Below, one piece after another: positions 9,195 through 20,567 of a DNA stretch of 64,000 bases. The notes below the pieces were generated by a model. That model was not told where the DNA came from. It made no database searches and worked only from the letters and a program-made list of their open reading frames with translations. Source of the DNA: Streptantibioticus silvisoli (lineage in GTDB: Bacteria > Actinomycetota > Actinomycetes > Streptomycetales > Streptomycetaceae); assembly GCF_027947535.2 (NCBI RefSeq), contig NZ_JAAGKO020000043.1, positions 1 to 64,000 on the forward strand. Direction: 5' to 3'. The position numbers and the translations under genes are program-made. Each line of letters starts with the position of its first letter. Positions within the stretch are counted from its first letter, which is position 1.

Positions 9195-10385
9195 ATGAAC
9201 GGGTGGTGGCGGGAGATCGCCGATCTGGTGCTGCCGGTCGACTGCGCGGGCTGCGGACGCCCACGCCGGGGCGGCTGGTGCGAGGGGTGCCGGGCGCGGC
9301 TGTCCGGGCCGGGCGCGGTGCGGCGCGTACGGCCCCGGCCGGTCCCGCCGGGCCTGCCCCCGGTGTGGGCGGCGGGTGCCTACCGCGACGAACTGCGCGC
9401 CGCCCTGCTCGCCCACAAGGAACGCGGCGCCCTCGGACTCGCCGCCCCCCTCGGTGACGCACTGGCGGCGGCGGTGCGGGCGGCTCTCGGGGCTTGTGCG
9501 GAGGCGGAGCGCGGGGCGGGGTACGGGGCTCTCGCGGAGGCGGGGCATGGGGCGGCGGTGGAGTTGCCGGGCGGAGGCCGGGGCGGCGGTGCAGTGGCTG
9601 GCGCCGACCGCGCCGGAGCGATGGCGGGCGCTGGTTGGGGCGCCGGTGCGGTGGGGCGGCCGGGCGGAGGCTGGGACGCCGGTGCGGTGCCGGGCGGAGG
9701 CCGGTGCGCCGGTGCGATGGCGGGCGGGGACTGGAGCGCCGGTGCGGTGGAGTTGCCGGGCGGGGGCCGGTGCGGCGGTGCGATGGCGGGCGGGGACTGG
9801 AGCGCCGGTGCGGTGGGGCGGCTCGGCGCCGGCCGTGCCGGCGGTGCCGTGGTCGGCGGCTGCCACGCCGGCGCGGTGTCGCGGATACCGGTGGTGTCGC
9901 TGGTGCCGGTGCCCTCCTCGCGGGCGGCGACCGCGGCACGGGGACATGATCCGGCCAGACGGATGGCCTGCCGGGCGGCGCGCAGGCTGCGGCGGGCGGG
10001 GCCGGCGGTGCGGATGGTGCCGTTGCTGCGGCAGCGGCGTGCGGTGGAGGACCAGGCGGGGCTGACGGCGGCGGAGCGGCTGGCGAACCTCACCGGTGCG
10101 CTGGCGGTCGTGCGCGGCGGTGAACGGCTGCTGGCGGAAGGACCGGTCGTCGTGGTGGACGACCTGCTGACCACGGGGGCGTCGCTGGCGGAGGCGGCCC
10201 GGGCGGTGCGGGCGGCCGGCGGCACGGTGCTCGGCGCTGCGGTGGTGGCCGGGCCGCCGGGGGCGTACGACGCGGCACCGGTGGCGGGCGCGCCGGAACG
10301 GTGTCAGGGGGCCATGGTGTCAGGGGGAGCGGAACGGTCCGGGGGCGGGCCCGGGGCTGGTCGTCGGCGGAAAACCGGTCGGTAA
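9195..10385 (+). CDS. ComF-family phosphoribosyltransferase-like protein with repetitive insertion
   Basis: The N-terminus has a zinc-finger-like CAGCGRP...CEGC and the C-terminus a type I phosphoribosyltransferase PRPP loop [14 protein letters not shown]. This is the ComF/GntX layout, linked to DNA uptake or nucleotide handling; its role in Streptomyces is unclear. The gene encodes 396 residues, against about 220-250 for the family. The excess is a Gly/Ala-rich insertion of roughly 130 residues between [10 protein letters not shown] (about residue 98) and [13 protein letters not shown] (about residue 230), plus a short low-complexity tail. The insertion keeps frame. The ATG at 9195 gives the canonical N-terminus [14 protein letters not shown]. 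Confidence 0.88.
   Translation: MNGWWREIADLVLPVDCAGCGRPRRGGWCEGCRARLSGPGAVRRVRPRPVPPGLPPVWAAGAYRDELRAALLAHKERGALGLAAPLGDALAAAVRAALGACAEAERGAGYGALAEAGHGAAVELPGGGRGGGAVAGADRAGAMAGAGWGAGAVGRPGGGWDAGAVPGGGRCAGAMAGGDWSAGAVELPGGGRCGGAMAGGDWSAGAVGRLGAGRAGGAVVGGCHAGAVSRIPVVSLVPVPSSRAATAARGHDPARRMACRAARRLRRAGPAVRMVPLLRQRRAVEDQAGLTAAERLANLTGALAVVRGGERLLAEGPVVVVDDLLTTGASLAEAARAVRAAGGTVLGAAVVAGPPGAYDAAPVAGAPERCQGAMVSGGAERSGGGPGAGRRRKTGR
9490..9870 (+). repeat. In-frame repeat array inside comF (66-bp unit)
   Basis: Units built on GCGGGCGGGGACTGGAGCGC and GCCGGTGCGGTGG recur. The clearest copies start at 9717 and 9783, exactly 66 bp (22 codons) apart, with degenerate copies before them. The array encodes [15 protein letters not shown]-type peptides. 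It shares its core with the repeat zone after the rRNA operon. Confidence 0.8.
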
Positions 10386-10578
10386 CGGAGGCGGCCGCCC
10401 CGAGGGGGTGCCGGATGTCACCGGGGAGGGCTATGTTCAGTTGTGAGGAGTCTCGGGTGCTGTGTCATCGAATCTCCGGTCGCGCAGCTTTCGTTCCCCG
10501 GTCAACCCCTCGCGTCGTACGTCCTCCGAACGTGCTGGAAAAGGGGGGGTTCCGATCCTTCCCACGGGGGAGGAGGAG

Positions 10579-10686
10579 ATGAAAGCCGCGACTCCGCAAC
10601 TCCGGAGGCGTCCGGGGCTGAAGGGGGTGGCGGCGAACGCAGTGCCGATGGGCCCAGTGCCGGTCGGCCTTAGCTCAAAAGGGTGA
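10579..10686 (+). CDS. Possible 35-residue leader ORF before hpf
   Basis: An ATG directly behind a very strong purine tract (GGGGGAGGAGGAG, 10566-10578) opens a 35-codon frame, MKAATPQLRR to PVGLSSKG, ending at 10686, about 40 bp before hpf. The strong ribosome binding site is the only support; no family is recognised. It could be a translated leader or chance. The gap 10386-10724 holds nothing else that I can name. Confidence 0.3.
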   Translation: MKAATPQLRRRPGLKGVAANAVPMGPVPVGLSSKG

Positions 10687-10724
10687 GTCCACCCCAGGTG
10701 GGCAACCCGGGAACGGAGTTCTGC

Positions 10725-11417
10725 GTGGACATCGTCGTCAAGGGTCACAGGACTGAAGTGCCGGAGCGCTTCCGCAAGCACGTGGCGGAGAAGCTGAATC
10801 TGGAGAAGATCCAGAAGCTGGACGGCAAGGCGATCAGCCTCGATGTCGAACTCACCAAGGAGCACAACCCGAGGCTGCACGACCGCTGTGACCGGGTGGA
10901 GATCACCCTCCGCTCCCGGGGACCGGTGATCCGGGCCGAGGCGGCGGCAAGCGACCCCTACGCGGCGCTCGACGCGGCGACCAGCAAGCTCGACGCGCAG
11001 CTGCGCAGGCACGCCGACAAGCGGCACCTGGCGCGGCGCGGCGGCCGTGCGGCGGTGAGCGTGGCCGAGTACACCGCGCCGCTGGCCGAGGTGCCGGGCC
11101 AGGACGGCGCCGAGGCGGACGCCGACCGCGTCCCGCACACCAAGGCCGGGCCGCTGGACGTCGAGGGCGAGGGCCCGCTCGTGGTCCGGGAGAAGACCCA
11201 CGTGGCGGCTGCGATGTCGCTCGACCAGGCGCTCTACGAGATGGAGCTGGTCGGGCACGACTTCTACCTCTTCGTCGATTCCGAACGGAACCAGCCAAGT
11301 GTGGTCTACCGCCGGCACGGCTACGACTACGGCGTGATCTACCTCAAGGAGGACCCGTCGGCCATCGGGCTGGTCGCCGGGGCCGCGGGCGGCGCGGGCG
11401 GCGCGCTGCGCCGGTGA
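10725..11417 (+). CDS. hpf: Long-form ribosome hibernation promoting factor
   Basis: A 230-residue long HPF that dimerises 70S ribosomes into inactive 100S particles in stationary phase or stress. The N-terminal S30AE domain is DIVVKGHRTEVPERFRKHV through about residue 115. A linker and the dimerising C-terminal domain follow (EKTHVAAAMSLDQALYEME, VGHDFYLFVDSE, VVYRRHGYDYGVIYL). I chose GTG 10725, preceded by AACGGAG, because homologs begin at DIVVKG; an in-frame GTG at 10683 would add 14 residues. It is monocistronic, with a terminator downstream. Confidence 0.95.
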   Translation: MDIVVKGHRTEVPERFRKHVAEKLNLEKIQKLDGKAISLDVELTKEHNPRLHDRCDRVEITLRSRGPVIRAEAAASDPYAALDAATSKLDAQLRRHADKRHLARRGGRAAVSVAEYTAPLAEVPGQDGAEADADRVPHTKAGPLDVEGEGPLVVREKTHVAAAMSLDQALYEMELVGHDFYLFVDSERNQPSVVYRRHGYDYGVIYLKEDPSAIGLVAGAAGGAGGALRR

Positions 11418-11445
11418 TCGGCTGACCCCGGCCCACGACCGCGTA

Positions 11446-11476
11446 CGGCGCCCCCGGAGCAGCTCCGGGGGCGCCG
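11446..11476 (+). terminator. hpf terminator
   Basis: A 15-bp GC-rich inverted repeat (11446-11460 / 11462-11476), essentially a self-complementary block around GGAGCAGCTCC, lies 30 bp after the hpf stop. Confidence 0.75.
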
Positions 11477-11730
11477 CGCTGTCGCGGGCCGGGCCGCCGC
11501 CGGGGGCGAGATCGCACCGCCGGGGGAGCGGGCGCCGGGCGCGGGCGGACCGGGTGTCAACCGCGGTCCGGTACGGCCACCCGGCCGGGCCGGAATCGTC
11601 AGGGTGTCGTACGGGCATGAAACTATGTGCGGAGAGTCAACCGTCGGGCGGCGCGGTCGTGTTGGCCCCGGGCCGAGGGGCGCCCGTGTCGACAGGGCGG
11701 GGCGTTGTCCGGCCTGAGGGGGAGGAAACC

Positions 11731-12459
11731 ATGCCGGACAGCTTCGAGGCGGCGGTGGTCGGATGCGACGACGTGCGGGGGCCGGGCGGGCGGTCCGCGG
11801 AGCCCATCAGGGTGCTGGTCGTCGACGATCACGCGCTGTTCCGCCGCGGGCTGGAGATCGTGCTCGCGCAGGAGGAGGACATCCAGGTCGTCGGTGAGGC
11901 GGCGGACGGCGCCGAGGCGGTGGACAAGGCGGCCGACCTGCTGCCGGACATCGTGCTGATGGACGTGCGGATGCCCAGACGCGGCGGGATCGAGGCGTGC
12001 ACCGCGATCAAGGAGGTGGCCCCCAGCGCGAAGATCATCATGCTGACGATCAGCGACGAGGAGGCCGACCTCTACGAGGCGATCAAGGCGGGCGCCACCG
12101 GCTACCTGCTCAAGGAGATCTCCACCGACGAGGTCTCCACCGCGATCCGCGCGGTCGCCGACGGCCAGTCGCAGATCAGCCCGTCGATGGCGGCGAAGCT
12201 GCTGACCGAGTTCAAGTCGATGATCCAGCGCACCGACGAGCGCCGGCTGGTGCCGGCCCCCCGGCTGACCGACCGCGAGCTGGAGGTCCTCAAGCTGGTC
12301 GCCACCGGGATGAACAACCGCGACATCGCCAAGGAACTCTTCATCAGCGAGAACACCGTGAAGAACCACGTGCGCAACATCCTGGAGAAGCTCCAGCTGC
12401 ACTCCCGCATGGAAGCGGTGGTCTACGCGATGCGCGAGAAGATCCTGGAGATCCGCTGA
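11731..12459 (+). CDS. NarL/LuxR-family response regulator (orphan)
   Basis: A 242-residue regulator. The receiver domain has VLVVDDHALFRRGL, the phospho-acceptor Asp78 in LMDVRMP, T in MLTIS and K in YLLKEIS. The C-terminal LuxR-type HTH has LTDRELEVLKLVATGMNN, then DIAKELFISENTVKNHV. No sensor kinase gene is adjacent, so the partner must lie elsewhere. ATG 11731 has a strong GGGGGAGGAAACC site. The place after hpf is conserved in Streptomyces. Target genes cannot be told from sequence. Confidence 0.93.
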   Translation: MPDSFEAAVVGCDDVRGPGGRSAEPIRVLVVDDHALFRRGLEIVLAQEEDIQVVGEAADGAEAVDKAADLLPDIVLMDVRMPRRGGIEACTAIKEVAPSAKIIMLTISDEEADLYEAIKAGATGYLLKEISTDEVSTAIRAVADGQSQISPSMAAKLLTEFKSMIQRTDERRLVPAPRLTDRELEVLKLVATGMNNRDIAKELFISENTVKNHVRNILEKLQLHSRMEAVVYAMREKILEIR

Positions 12460-12745
12460 CACCGGCGGTCGCGCGCCGGCGCGTGCGCTGACGGTCTCCG
12501 CCCCCGGGTCTCCGGCCCCCGGGCTCTGTCGCCGGCGGCTGGCGGGCGCCCTCGCCGCCGTCCCGTGGACGACGGCCACGCCGGGCGCGTTCGACCGCCG
12601 GGTGTCGCAGGGCGCCGGGCGTCCCAGCGTGTCGGGTGTCCCAGCGTGCCGGTTTCCGGGGTGCCCGGGCGTGACACCGTGCCGCGCGCGTCAGGCCGCC
12701 GCGCAGGTCAGGGCGCGCCCGGCGGGCGAGGGTGCGCGCGGGCCG

Positions 12746-13012
12746 GGCGGCCGTCATGCCGCGGGTCGACCTTTCGCGCCCGGTTCCGTGCGAACGCCCG
12801 CGGCCCTCAGGCCGGCAGCCGACCTTCCGTGGCGAGTTCCGTGGCGAGTTCCGGGCGGCCCGTCCTGCCGAGAGCCGATCCCCGCGGCCGGTTGCGTGCG
12901 GACGTCCGCAGCCGTTCTGCCGGCAAGCGATCCCCGCGGCCGGTTCCGTGCGGACGCCCCGCAGCCGTCATGCCGACAGGCGTCCCTCCGCGGCCAGTTC
13001 CGTGCGGACCGC
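12746..13012. repeat. Five-copy ~53-bp tandem repeat of the glycosylase gene 3' end
   Basis: The last ~50 bp of the minus-strand glycosylase gene (12962-13012, containing its stop) recur in degenerate form at about 12908, 12856, 12800 and 12747, with periods of 53, 52, 56 and 53 bp. Each copy carries CGGCCRGTTCCGTGCGGAC or a variant. The stretch 12460-12745 between the convergent genes holds only shorter GC-rich repetition. Confidence 0.85.
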
Positions 13013-14158
13013 GTCGGCGAGGCGGGCGTTGTCGGAGCGTTCCACCCGGACGGTGTCGCAGCCGACCCAGGAGGCGGCCTCCAGCAGGGCCCGGGTCATG
13101 GGGGCGACCGCGGCGGGACCCGACATGGACAACTGCCGGGCCACCAGGGTGCCGCCGTCGCGGGCCGGGTCGACGCGGCCCAGCAGCCGGCCGCCGGACA
13201 GCAGGGGCATCGCGAAGTAGCCGTGCACGCGCTTGGGCTTGGGGACGTAGGCCTCCAGCCGGTGCGTGAAGCCGAAGACGCGTTCGGTGCGGGCCCGGTC
13301 CCACACCAGGGAGTCGAACGGGGACAGCAGGGTCGTGCGGTGCCGGCCGCGGACCGGGGCGGCCAGGGCGTCCGGGTCGGCCCAGGCGGGCTTGCCCCAG
13401 CCCGCCACCTCGACCGGGACCAGGCCGCTGTCCGCGATGACGGAGTCGACCTGCTCGCCCTTGAGGCGGTGGTAATCGGCCAGGTCGGAGCGGGTGGCGA
13501 CGCCGAGGGAGCGCCCCGCCAGCGTCACCAGGCGGCGCACGCACTCGGCGTCGGACAGGTCGTCGTGCAACAGCGCGCCGGGCACGGCACGTTCGGCCAG
13601 GTCGTAGACGCGCTTCCAGCCGCGCCGCTCGACGCAGACCACCTCACCGGTGTCCAGCAGCCACTCCACCGCGATCTTCGTCTCCGACCAGTCCCACCAC
13701 GGCCCGCCGTTCTTGGCACCGCCGAGGTCGGTCGAGGTCAGCGGGCCCTCGGCGCGCAGCCGGTCCAGGATCGCCGCGCAGGAGCGCTCCGGGTCCTTCA
13801 TCACGTGCCAGCGGTGCCCCCGGGCCCGGAAGGCGCGGCGGCGGAACGCGAAGTGCGGCCACTCCTCGATCGGCAGCACGCACGCGGCGTGCGACCAGTA
13901 CTCGAAGGCGTGGCCGCCGCTCCAGTACGCCGCCTCCACCGCGGGCCGGCCGACCGCGCCGAGCCGTGCGTACGGGATCAGCTCGTGCGAGCGGGCCAGC
14001 ACCGAGATCGTGTCGAGCTGGACGGCGCCCAGGTGCCGCAGCAGCCCGCGCACCCCGCCACGCCGGTCCGGCGCGCCCAGCAGACCTTGCGCCCGCAGCG
14101 CCAGCCGCCGGGCGTCGTCCGCGGAGAGGGTCGTCACGGGCGGGGCGTGCTTCGTCAT
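12968..14158 (-). CDS. AlkX/YcaQ-type DNA glycosylase (HTH_42 winged-helix family)
   Basis: A 396-residue member of the winged-helix crosslink-repair glycosylase family (PF06224), whose members unhook interstrand crosslinks and remove bulky alkylated bases. The catalytic QxD motif is present as Gln47-Leu-Asp49 in GAVQLDTISVLARSH. This is the QxD form of AlkX/YcaQ rather than the QxQ of AlkZ. Further family blocks are YWSHAACVLPIEEWP, LLSPFDSLVWDRART and KRVHGYFAMPLL. Start ATG 14158 (MTKHAPPV) is preferred over 14191. The 3' end has been copied downstream as a tandem repeat, which does not alter the protein. Confidence 0.92.
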   Translation of the reverse strand: MTKHAPPVTTLSADDARRLALRAQGLLGAPDRRGGVRGLLRHLGAVQLDTISVLARSHELIPYARLGAVGRPAVEAAYWSGGHAFEYWSHAACVLPIEEWPHFAFRRRAFRARGHRWHVMKDPERSCAAILDRLRAEGPLTSTDLGGAKNGGPWWDWSETKIAVEWLLDTGEVVCVERRGWKRVYDLAERAVPGALLHDDLSDAECVRRLVTLAGRSLGVATRSDLADYHRLKGEQVDSVIADSGLVPVEVAGWGKPAWADPDALAAPVRGRHRTTLLSPFDSLVWDRARTERVFGFTHRLEAYVPKPKRVHGYFAMPLLSGGRLLGRVDPARDGGTLVARQLSMSGPAAVAPMTRALLEAASWVGCDTVRVERSDNARLADAVRTELAAEGRLSA

Positions 14159-14180
14159 GCGCCTCACCCTAAGCGCCCGC

Positions 14181-14316
14181 ACCGACAACACCCCCGGCCC
14201 CGGAGGTCACCCTCCGCACCGGCAGCCCCCTCGCACCGCCGGCACCCTTTGCCCCGGCAGCCCTCTCGCCCCGACAACACTCCCGGCCCCGGAGGTCACC
14301 CTCCGCACCGGTGCGT
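14181..14316. repeat. Direct repeat, 89-bp spacing, before the acetyltransferase stop
   Basis: A block of about 40 bp (CCGACAACAC then CCCGGCCCCGGAGGTCACCC) occurs at 14182 and 14271. The second copy abuts the 3' end of the acetyltransferase gene. GC-rich CGGCAGCCC units lie between. Confidence 0.8.
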
Positions 14317-14319
14317 TCA

Positions 14320-14919
14320 TCACACCGCTGACTTCTCCTCGTACGGCAGGTACGCCGTCCGCTGCGGCAGGCCGAGGTCGGACGGGAGCAGCGAGCCGAG
14401 CCAGGCGTCGCGCCGGGTGCCGCGGTGGACGATGTGGGAGCGCATCGTGCCCTCCATGACGAAGCCGATCCTGCGGGCGACCGCGCGGGAGGCGTGGTTG
14501 CCGGCGTCGGCGACCCATTCCAGCCGTTCCACGCCGAGGTCCTCGAACGCCCAGCGGCAGATCTCGCGGCCGGCCTCGGCGGTGTGGCCGCGCCGGCGGT
14601 GCTCGCGGACCGTCCAGTAGCCGAACTCCGCCTGCCGTCGCGGGCCGCGCAGCGACGCCAGCCGCAGCAGGCCCATGGCGCCGACCAGCGTGCCGCCGTC
14701 CCGCAGGCAGACGGCGAAGTTGTACTCGGTGTCGCCCGCCCAGCCGCCGGGGACGACCGTGCCGACCCAGGCGCGCGCGTCCTCGGCGGTGTACGGCGAC
14801 GGCACCGGCGTCCAGCGCGATATCTCCGGATCCTGGCAGGCGGCGCGGACCGCTTCGGCGTCGTGCGGGGTGAACGGGCGCAGCACGAGGCGTTCGGTAT
14901 GCAGTGTTACGGGGTCCAT
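14320..14919 (-). CDS. GNAT-family N-acetyltransferase (RimJ/RimL type)
   Basis: A 199-residue GNAT protein of the RimJ/RimL-like subgroup. It opens with [19 protein letters not shown], has the acetyl-CoA binding segment [18 protein letters not shown], and ends the fold with [20 protein letters not shown], the usual (N)xxSxxVxxKxGF element. The acceptor substrate is not predictable; ribosomal protein N-termini or small amines are both known for relatives. It is divergent from secA. Confidence 0.9.
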   Translation of the reverse strand: MDPVTLHTERLVLRPFTPHDAEAVRAACQDPEISRWTPVPSPYTAEDARAWVGTVVPGGWAGDTEYNFAVCLRDGGTLVGAMGLLRLASLRGPRRQAEFGYWTVREHRRRGHTAEAGREICRWAFEDLGVERLEWVADAGNHASRAVARRIGFVMEGTMRSHIVHRGTRRDAWLGSLLPSDLGLPQRTAYLPYEEKSAV

Positions 14920-14943
14920 TCGGCGATTGTTCCGGAGGGCGTA

Positions 14944-14983
14944 CCGTCACGGACAGGGAATTTCCGTCACCGTACCGGGTGAC
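14944..14983. promoter_or_regulatory. GTCACC-rich inverted/direct repeat before secA
   Basis: CCGTCAC occurs twice 20 bp apart, and the second copy forms an inverted repeat GTCACC-N6-GGTGAC (14966-14983). It lies between the divergent acetyltransferase and secA genes and is a candidate operator. No regulator is assigned. Confidence 0.35.
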
Positions 14984-15139
14984 GAATACGTCGTCCGCGG
15001 GGCCCGGGTGCTTACGGACCTCCCGATGAAGAGCCCGGTTCGCTTACGATGGCCGGTGCGGCAGGGCCCAGTAGAACGGAGCCTTGCCGGCCCAGCGCGA
15101 AAGACCGTGCCAGGCCCGACCGGCAAGGAGCCAGCCTAC

Positions 15140-17914
<2,775 letters not shown>

Positions 17915-17935
17915 CGGCCCCGCCGTCCGTTCGGC

Positions 17936-17976
17936 CCCGGAGCCGGGTTCCGCGTCACGCGGAGCCCGGCTCCGGG
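17936..17976 (+). terminator. secA terminator
   Basis: A near-perfect 19-bp inverted repeat (CCGGAGCCGGGTTCCGCG and its complement) with a tight loop lies about 20 bp after the secA stop. Confidence 0.8.
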
Positions 17977-18043
17977 CGTTCCCGGGCCCGCCGGCACCGG
18001 TACGGGCGCCGGCGCCGGCGCGGACCACGGCCGCCGGACCGCC

Positions 18044-18108
18044 CCTGCGCCGGTGCCGTGCTCACGCCTTTCGCTCCTGCGCCGGTGCCGTGCTCACGCC
18101 CTCCGCCC
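18044..18108. repeat. Two-copy 32-bp tandem repeat after secA
   Basis: CCTGCGCCGGTGCCGTGCTC begins two adjacent 32-bp units at 18044 and 18076, in the gap between convergent secA and the Rv3235-like gene. The core resembles the GCCGGTGC motif repeated elsewhere in the window. Confidence 0.8.
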
Positions 18109-18149
18109 CCGTCCCGCTCACCCGACCCCGGGCCCGTATCGCCGCCGTC

Positions 18150-18632
18150 TCACCAGCCGGGGCCGGTGAAGTCGAGTGCCGCGCAGCGCCAGCGCCGGTC
18201 GAGGCCGTGTTCCAGACGGAAGGCCAGCGCCCGGCAGGTGTCGCCGCAGGCCAGCAGCGCCCAGGACTCGCGCACGCCCGGAGCCGGCGTGCGGAAGCCG
18301 CAGCGGCTCACCCGGGGGGTGGGGCGGCCGGCCGGCGGGCGCAGGAGACCGGAGACCGACAGCTCCCACAGCCGGTCGTAGGCGGCCGGTCCCGCGGTGT
18401 GGCCCAGCATGCGGGAGACCGGGTGGCGTCCGGTGAGGACGTCGAGCAGCCGGTCGGCGAACCAGCGGTGCGGGCGGCGTTCGGCGGCGTCGGGCATCGC
18501 GGGAACGCGGGGACCGGTGCTGGGGCGCCGGGTGTCGCGGCGGCCGGGCGGCGCGGTGACGCCCGGCCCGCGGTGCGCCGGGCGGGGGCGGCGGCCGGGT
18601 GCGGTGAGGGTGCTGCTGACGGTGCCGGACAT
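18150..18632 (-). CDS. Rv3235-family protein
   Basis: A 160-residue basic protein. The N-terminal half is a disordered Arg/Pro region. The C-terminal half carries the conserved actinobacterial core: WFADRLLDVLTGRHPVSRML, a central LWEL, and CRALAFRLEHGLDRRWRCAALDF near the end. Gene order beside secA matches mycobacteria and Streptomyces, where Rv3235-like proteins of unknown function occupy this place. No enzyme motif, signal peptide or membrane segment is visible. Function unknown. Confidence 0.8.
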   Translation of the reverse strand: MSGTVSSTLTAPGRRPRPAHRGPGVTAPPGRRDTRRPSTGPRVPAMPDAAERRPHRWFADRLLDVLTGRHPVSRMLGHTAGPAAYDRLWELSVSGLLRPPAGRPTPRVSRCGFRTPAPGVRESWALLACGDTCRALAFRLEHGLDRRWRCAALDFTGPGW

Positions 18633-18954
18633 GGTGGTTCCCCGTTTCCTTCGGTGCCGTTCGGTGCCGGGAAGCTACTGCTCGGTAGCTCGGTGTGACT
18701 GACTTCTAGCCGGGCGTGCGCGGCCTGGACAAGGCGGAAACGGGGACGGGCCGGACCGCCGTCGTTTCACCTATCCGGATGAATCTCCGGCGTATCGGCG
18801 CTGGTGGGAGCGGGGTGCGGGGCGACCGGGGTGACGGACGGCTCCGGAGGCCGCCCCTCCGAAGGGGTACGCCCGGGCCACCCGATGATCCGGCGAACGG
18901 GTACGACCGTATGCTGAGACCGTTTCCCACCGGCTCGGCCTCGGAGCGGCAGCG
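18633..18954. promoter_or_regulatory. Divergent promoter region with TATGCT -10
   Basis: 322 bp between divergent small genes. TATGCT (18910-18915) fits the TAnnnT -10 of the housekeeping sigma factor and would give a leader of about 35 nt before the DUF6912 gene. No other feature is recognised. Confidence 0.45.
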
Positions 18955-19461
18955 ATGCGCGTCTACATCCCCACGACACTGCCCCGGCTCGCGGCGGCGC
19001 ACGAGGCGGGCGAACTGGGCCCGGCCCCGCTGGACGCCTTCGGGGTCACCCCGGGCCTGCGCGAGTGGTACGTCTCCGACGACATCGAGGAGTTGGAGTA
19101 CGCGGCGCTGACCCGGGCCGCCGGTGCCAGCCTGCGGATGCTGGCGGGCGAGCCGGCCGCGGCCCGGCGCCGCGTGGTGCTGGTCGCCGACGTGCCGGAC
19201 GCGCAGGTGTCGTTCGACCCGGACCAGCCGCTGGACCCGGCCGTGCTCGGCGCGGTCCGGCTGGCCGGCGCGATCCGGCTGGCCAAGGCCGCGGCGGTCC
19301 ACGTGGACGCCGACGACGCGGAGCAGGACGTCGCCGCGGCCGCCGCCGTACTCGGCGCTGCCGACCAGGGCGACGACGACGCCCGGTTCACCGTGGACGG
19401 CGCCGAGGACCACGAACTGCTCTGGTACGGCATGCAGGAACTCCCCGGCCTGATCGCCTGA
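18955..19461 (+). CDS. DUF6912 family protein (Rv3231c-like)
   Basis: A 168-residue acidic protein that starts MRVYIPTTLPRLAAAHEAGE and contains RRRVVLVADVPDAQV and HELLWYGMQELPGLI. This is a conserved family found near secA in actinobacteria, including mycobacteria (Rv3231c type). No catalytic motif, transmembrane segment or signal peptide is visible, so it is likely cytoplasmic. GGAG lies about 10 bp before the ATG. Function unknown. Confidence 0.82.
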   Translation: MRVYIPTTLPRLAAAHEAGELGPAPLDAFGVTPGLREWYVSDDIEELEYAALTRAAGASLRMLAGEPAAARRRVVLVADVPDAQVSFDPDQPLDPAVLGAVRLAGAIRLAKAAAVHVDADDAEQDVAAAAAVLGAADQGDDDARFTVDGAEDHELLWYGMQELPGLIA

Positions 19462-19904
19462 TGACCTGATCGTCCGACCGCGCGGCCGGATCACGGCTCG
19501 ACCTCAGCCCGACTCCGCCCGTCTGACGGTCCGATGGTTCGATGGACCAACGGTCCGGTTGTGGGGTCGGCGCCTGCTCGGGGTGGCGGTCCGATCATCT
19601 GCCTGGCGCTGGCGCTGGCGCTGGCGCTGGCACTGGCGTCGATGTCGGCTGACGGTCCGATTGTCCGACCAACGCCCGCGCCAGCCGACGCTCTCACCAC
19701 CGGCCGCCCTCGCTCCGGCCGACGCTCTCGCCTCCGACCGCCCCTGCCCCGGCCGCCGGCCCGACCATCCGATCACCTGCCCGCCGCCCACCGCAGCGGC
19801 GCCTCCCACCGCGGCAGCACCCTCGCCGGCGGCGCCCCCACCCCCGCCAGCGGCACCCCCGGCGGCACCCCCCCGTTGTCACATCCGCCCGATACCGTCG
19901 TCGC
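19462..19904. repeat. Repeat-rich intergenic region with CTGGCG hexamers
   Basis: 443 bp without a gene. Six CTGGCG-type hexamers run from 19603 to 19638. ACGGTCCG/GGTCCGAT elements recur at about 19528, 19588 and 19655, and the distal part is Pro/Ala-codon-like GC-rich sequence. TACCGT at 19893-19898, six bases before the next start codon, is a candidate -10 of a leaderless promoter. Confidence 0.65.
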
Positions 19905-20567
19905 ATGCTGAAGCACGCGACGCACATCGTCTGGGACTGGAACGGCACGCTCTTCCACGACATCGACGCTGTGGTCGAGGCGTCGAACGCCTCGTGCGCG
20001 GAGGTGGGGCTCGCGCCGCTCACCCTGGAGCGGTACCGCGAGCTGTACCGGGTGCCGGTGCGGGGCTTCTACGAACACCTGCTCGGCCGGTCGCCGTCCG
20101 ACGCCGAGTGGGCCGCGCTCAACGTCTCCTTCCACCGGCACTACCGGCGGCTGGCGGCCTCCTGCGGGCTGGCCGAGGGCGCCGCCGACCTGCTGGCCGC
20201 CCGGCGCGCGGCCGGCGGCACCCAGTCGCTGTGCTCGCTCGCGCCGCACGCCGACCTGGTGCCGCTGGTCACCGCGCACGGCATCGCCGGGCACTTCGTG
20301 CGGATGGACGGCGCCAGCGACCTCACCGGTGCCGCCAAGGCCGCCCAGCTCGCCCGGCACCTGGACGCCATGGACGGGATGGACCCGCGCCGTACCGTGG
20401 TGATCGGCGACGCGCTGGACGACGCGGCGGCCGCGGCGCACGTCGGTGCCCGGGCGGTGCTGTACAGCGGCGGTTCGCACAGCCGGGCGAGCCTGCGCAG
20501 CGCGGGCGTGCCGGTGGTCGACACGCTGGCGGAGGCCGTCGCGGTGGCCGACCGGGTGAGCGCCTGA
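19905..20567 (+). CDS. HAD-superfamily hydrolase
   Basis: A 220-residue haloacid-dehalogenase-like phosphohydrolase. Motif I is WDWNGTLF: the nucleophile Asp11 is present, but the usual +2 Asp acid/base is Asn13. Motif II is the Ser/Thr region SLCSLAP, motif III a Lys around GAAKAAQL, and motif IV the metal-binding VIGDALDDAAAA. The helical cap between residues 20 and 85 makes it a C1-cap phosphoglycolate-phosphatase-like member. The substrate is unknown. The Asn at +2 may slow phosphoenzyme hydrolysis or reflect a changed function. Confidence 0.88.
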   Translation: MLKHATHIVWDWNGTLFHDIDAVVEASNASCAEVGLAPLTLERYRELYRVPVRGFYEHLLGRSPSDAEWAALNVSFHRHYRRLAASCGLAEGAADLLAARRAAGGTQSLCSLAPHADLVPLVTAHGIAGHFVRMDGASDLTGAAKAAQLARHLDAMDGMDPRRTVVIGDALDDAAAAAHVGARAVLYSGGSHSRASLRSAGVPVVDTLAEAVAVADRVSA

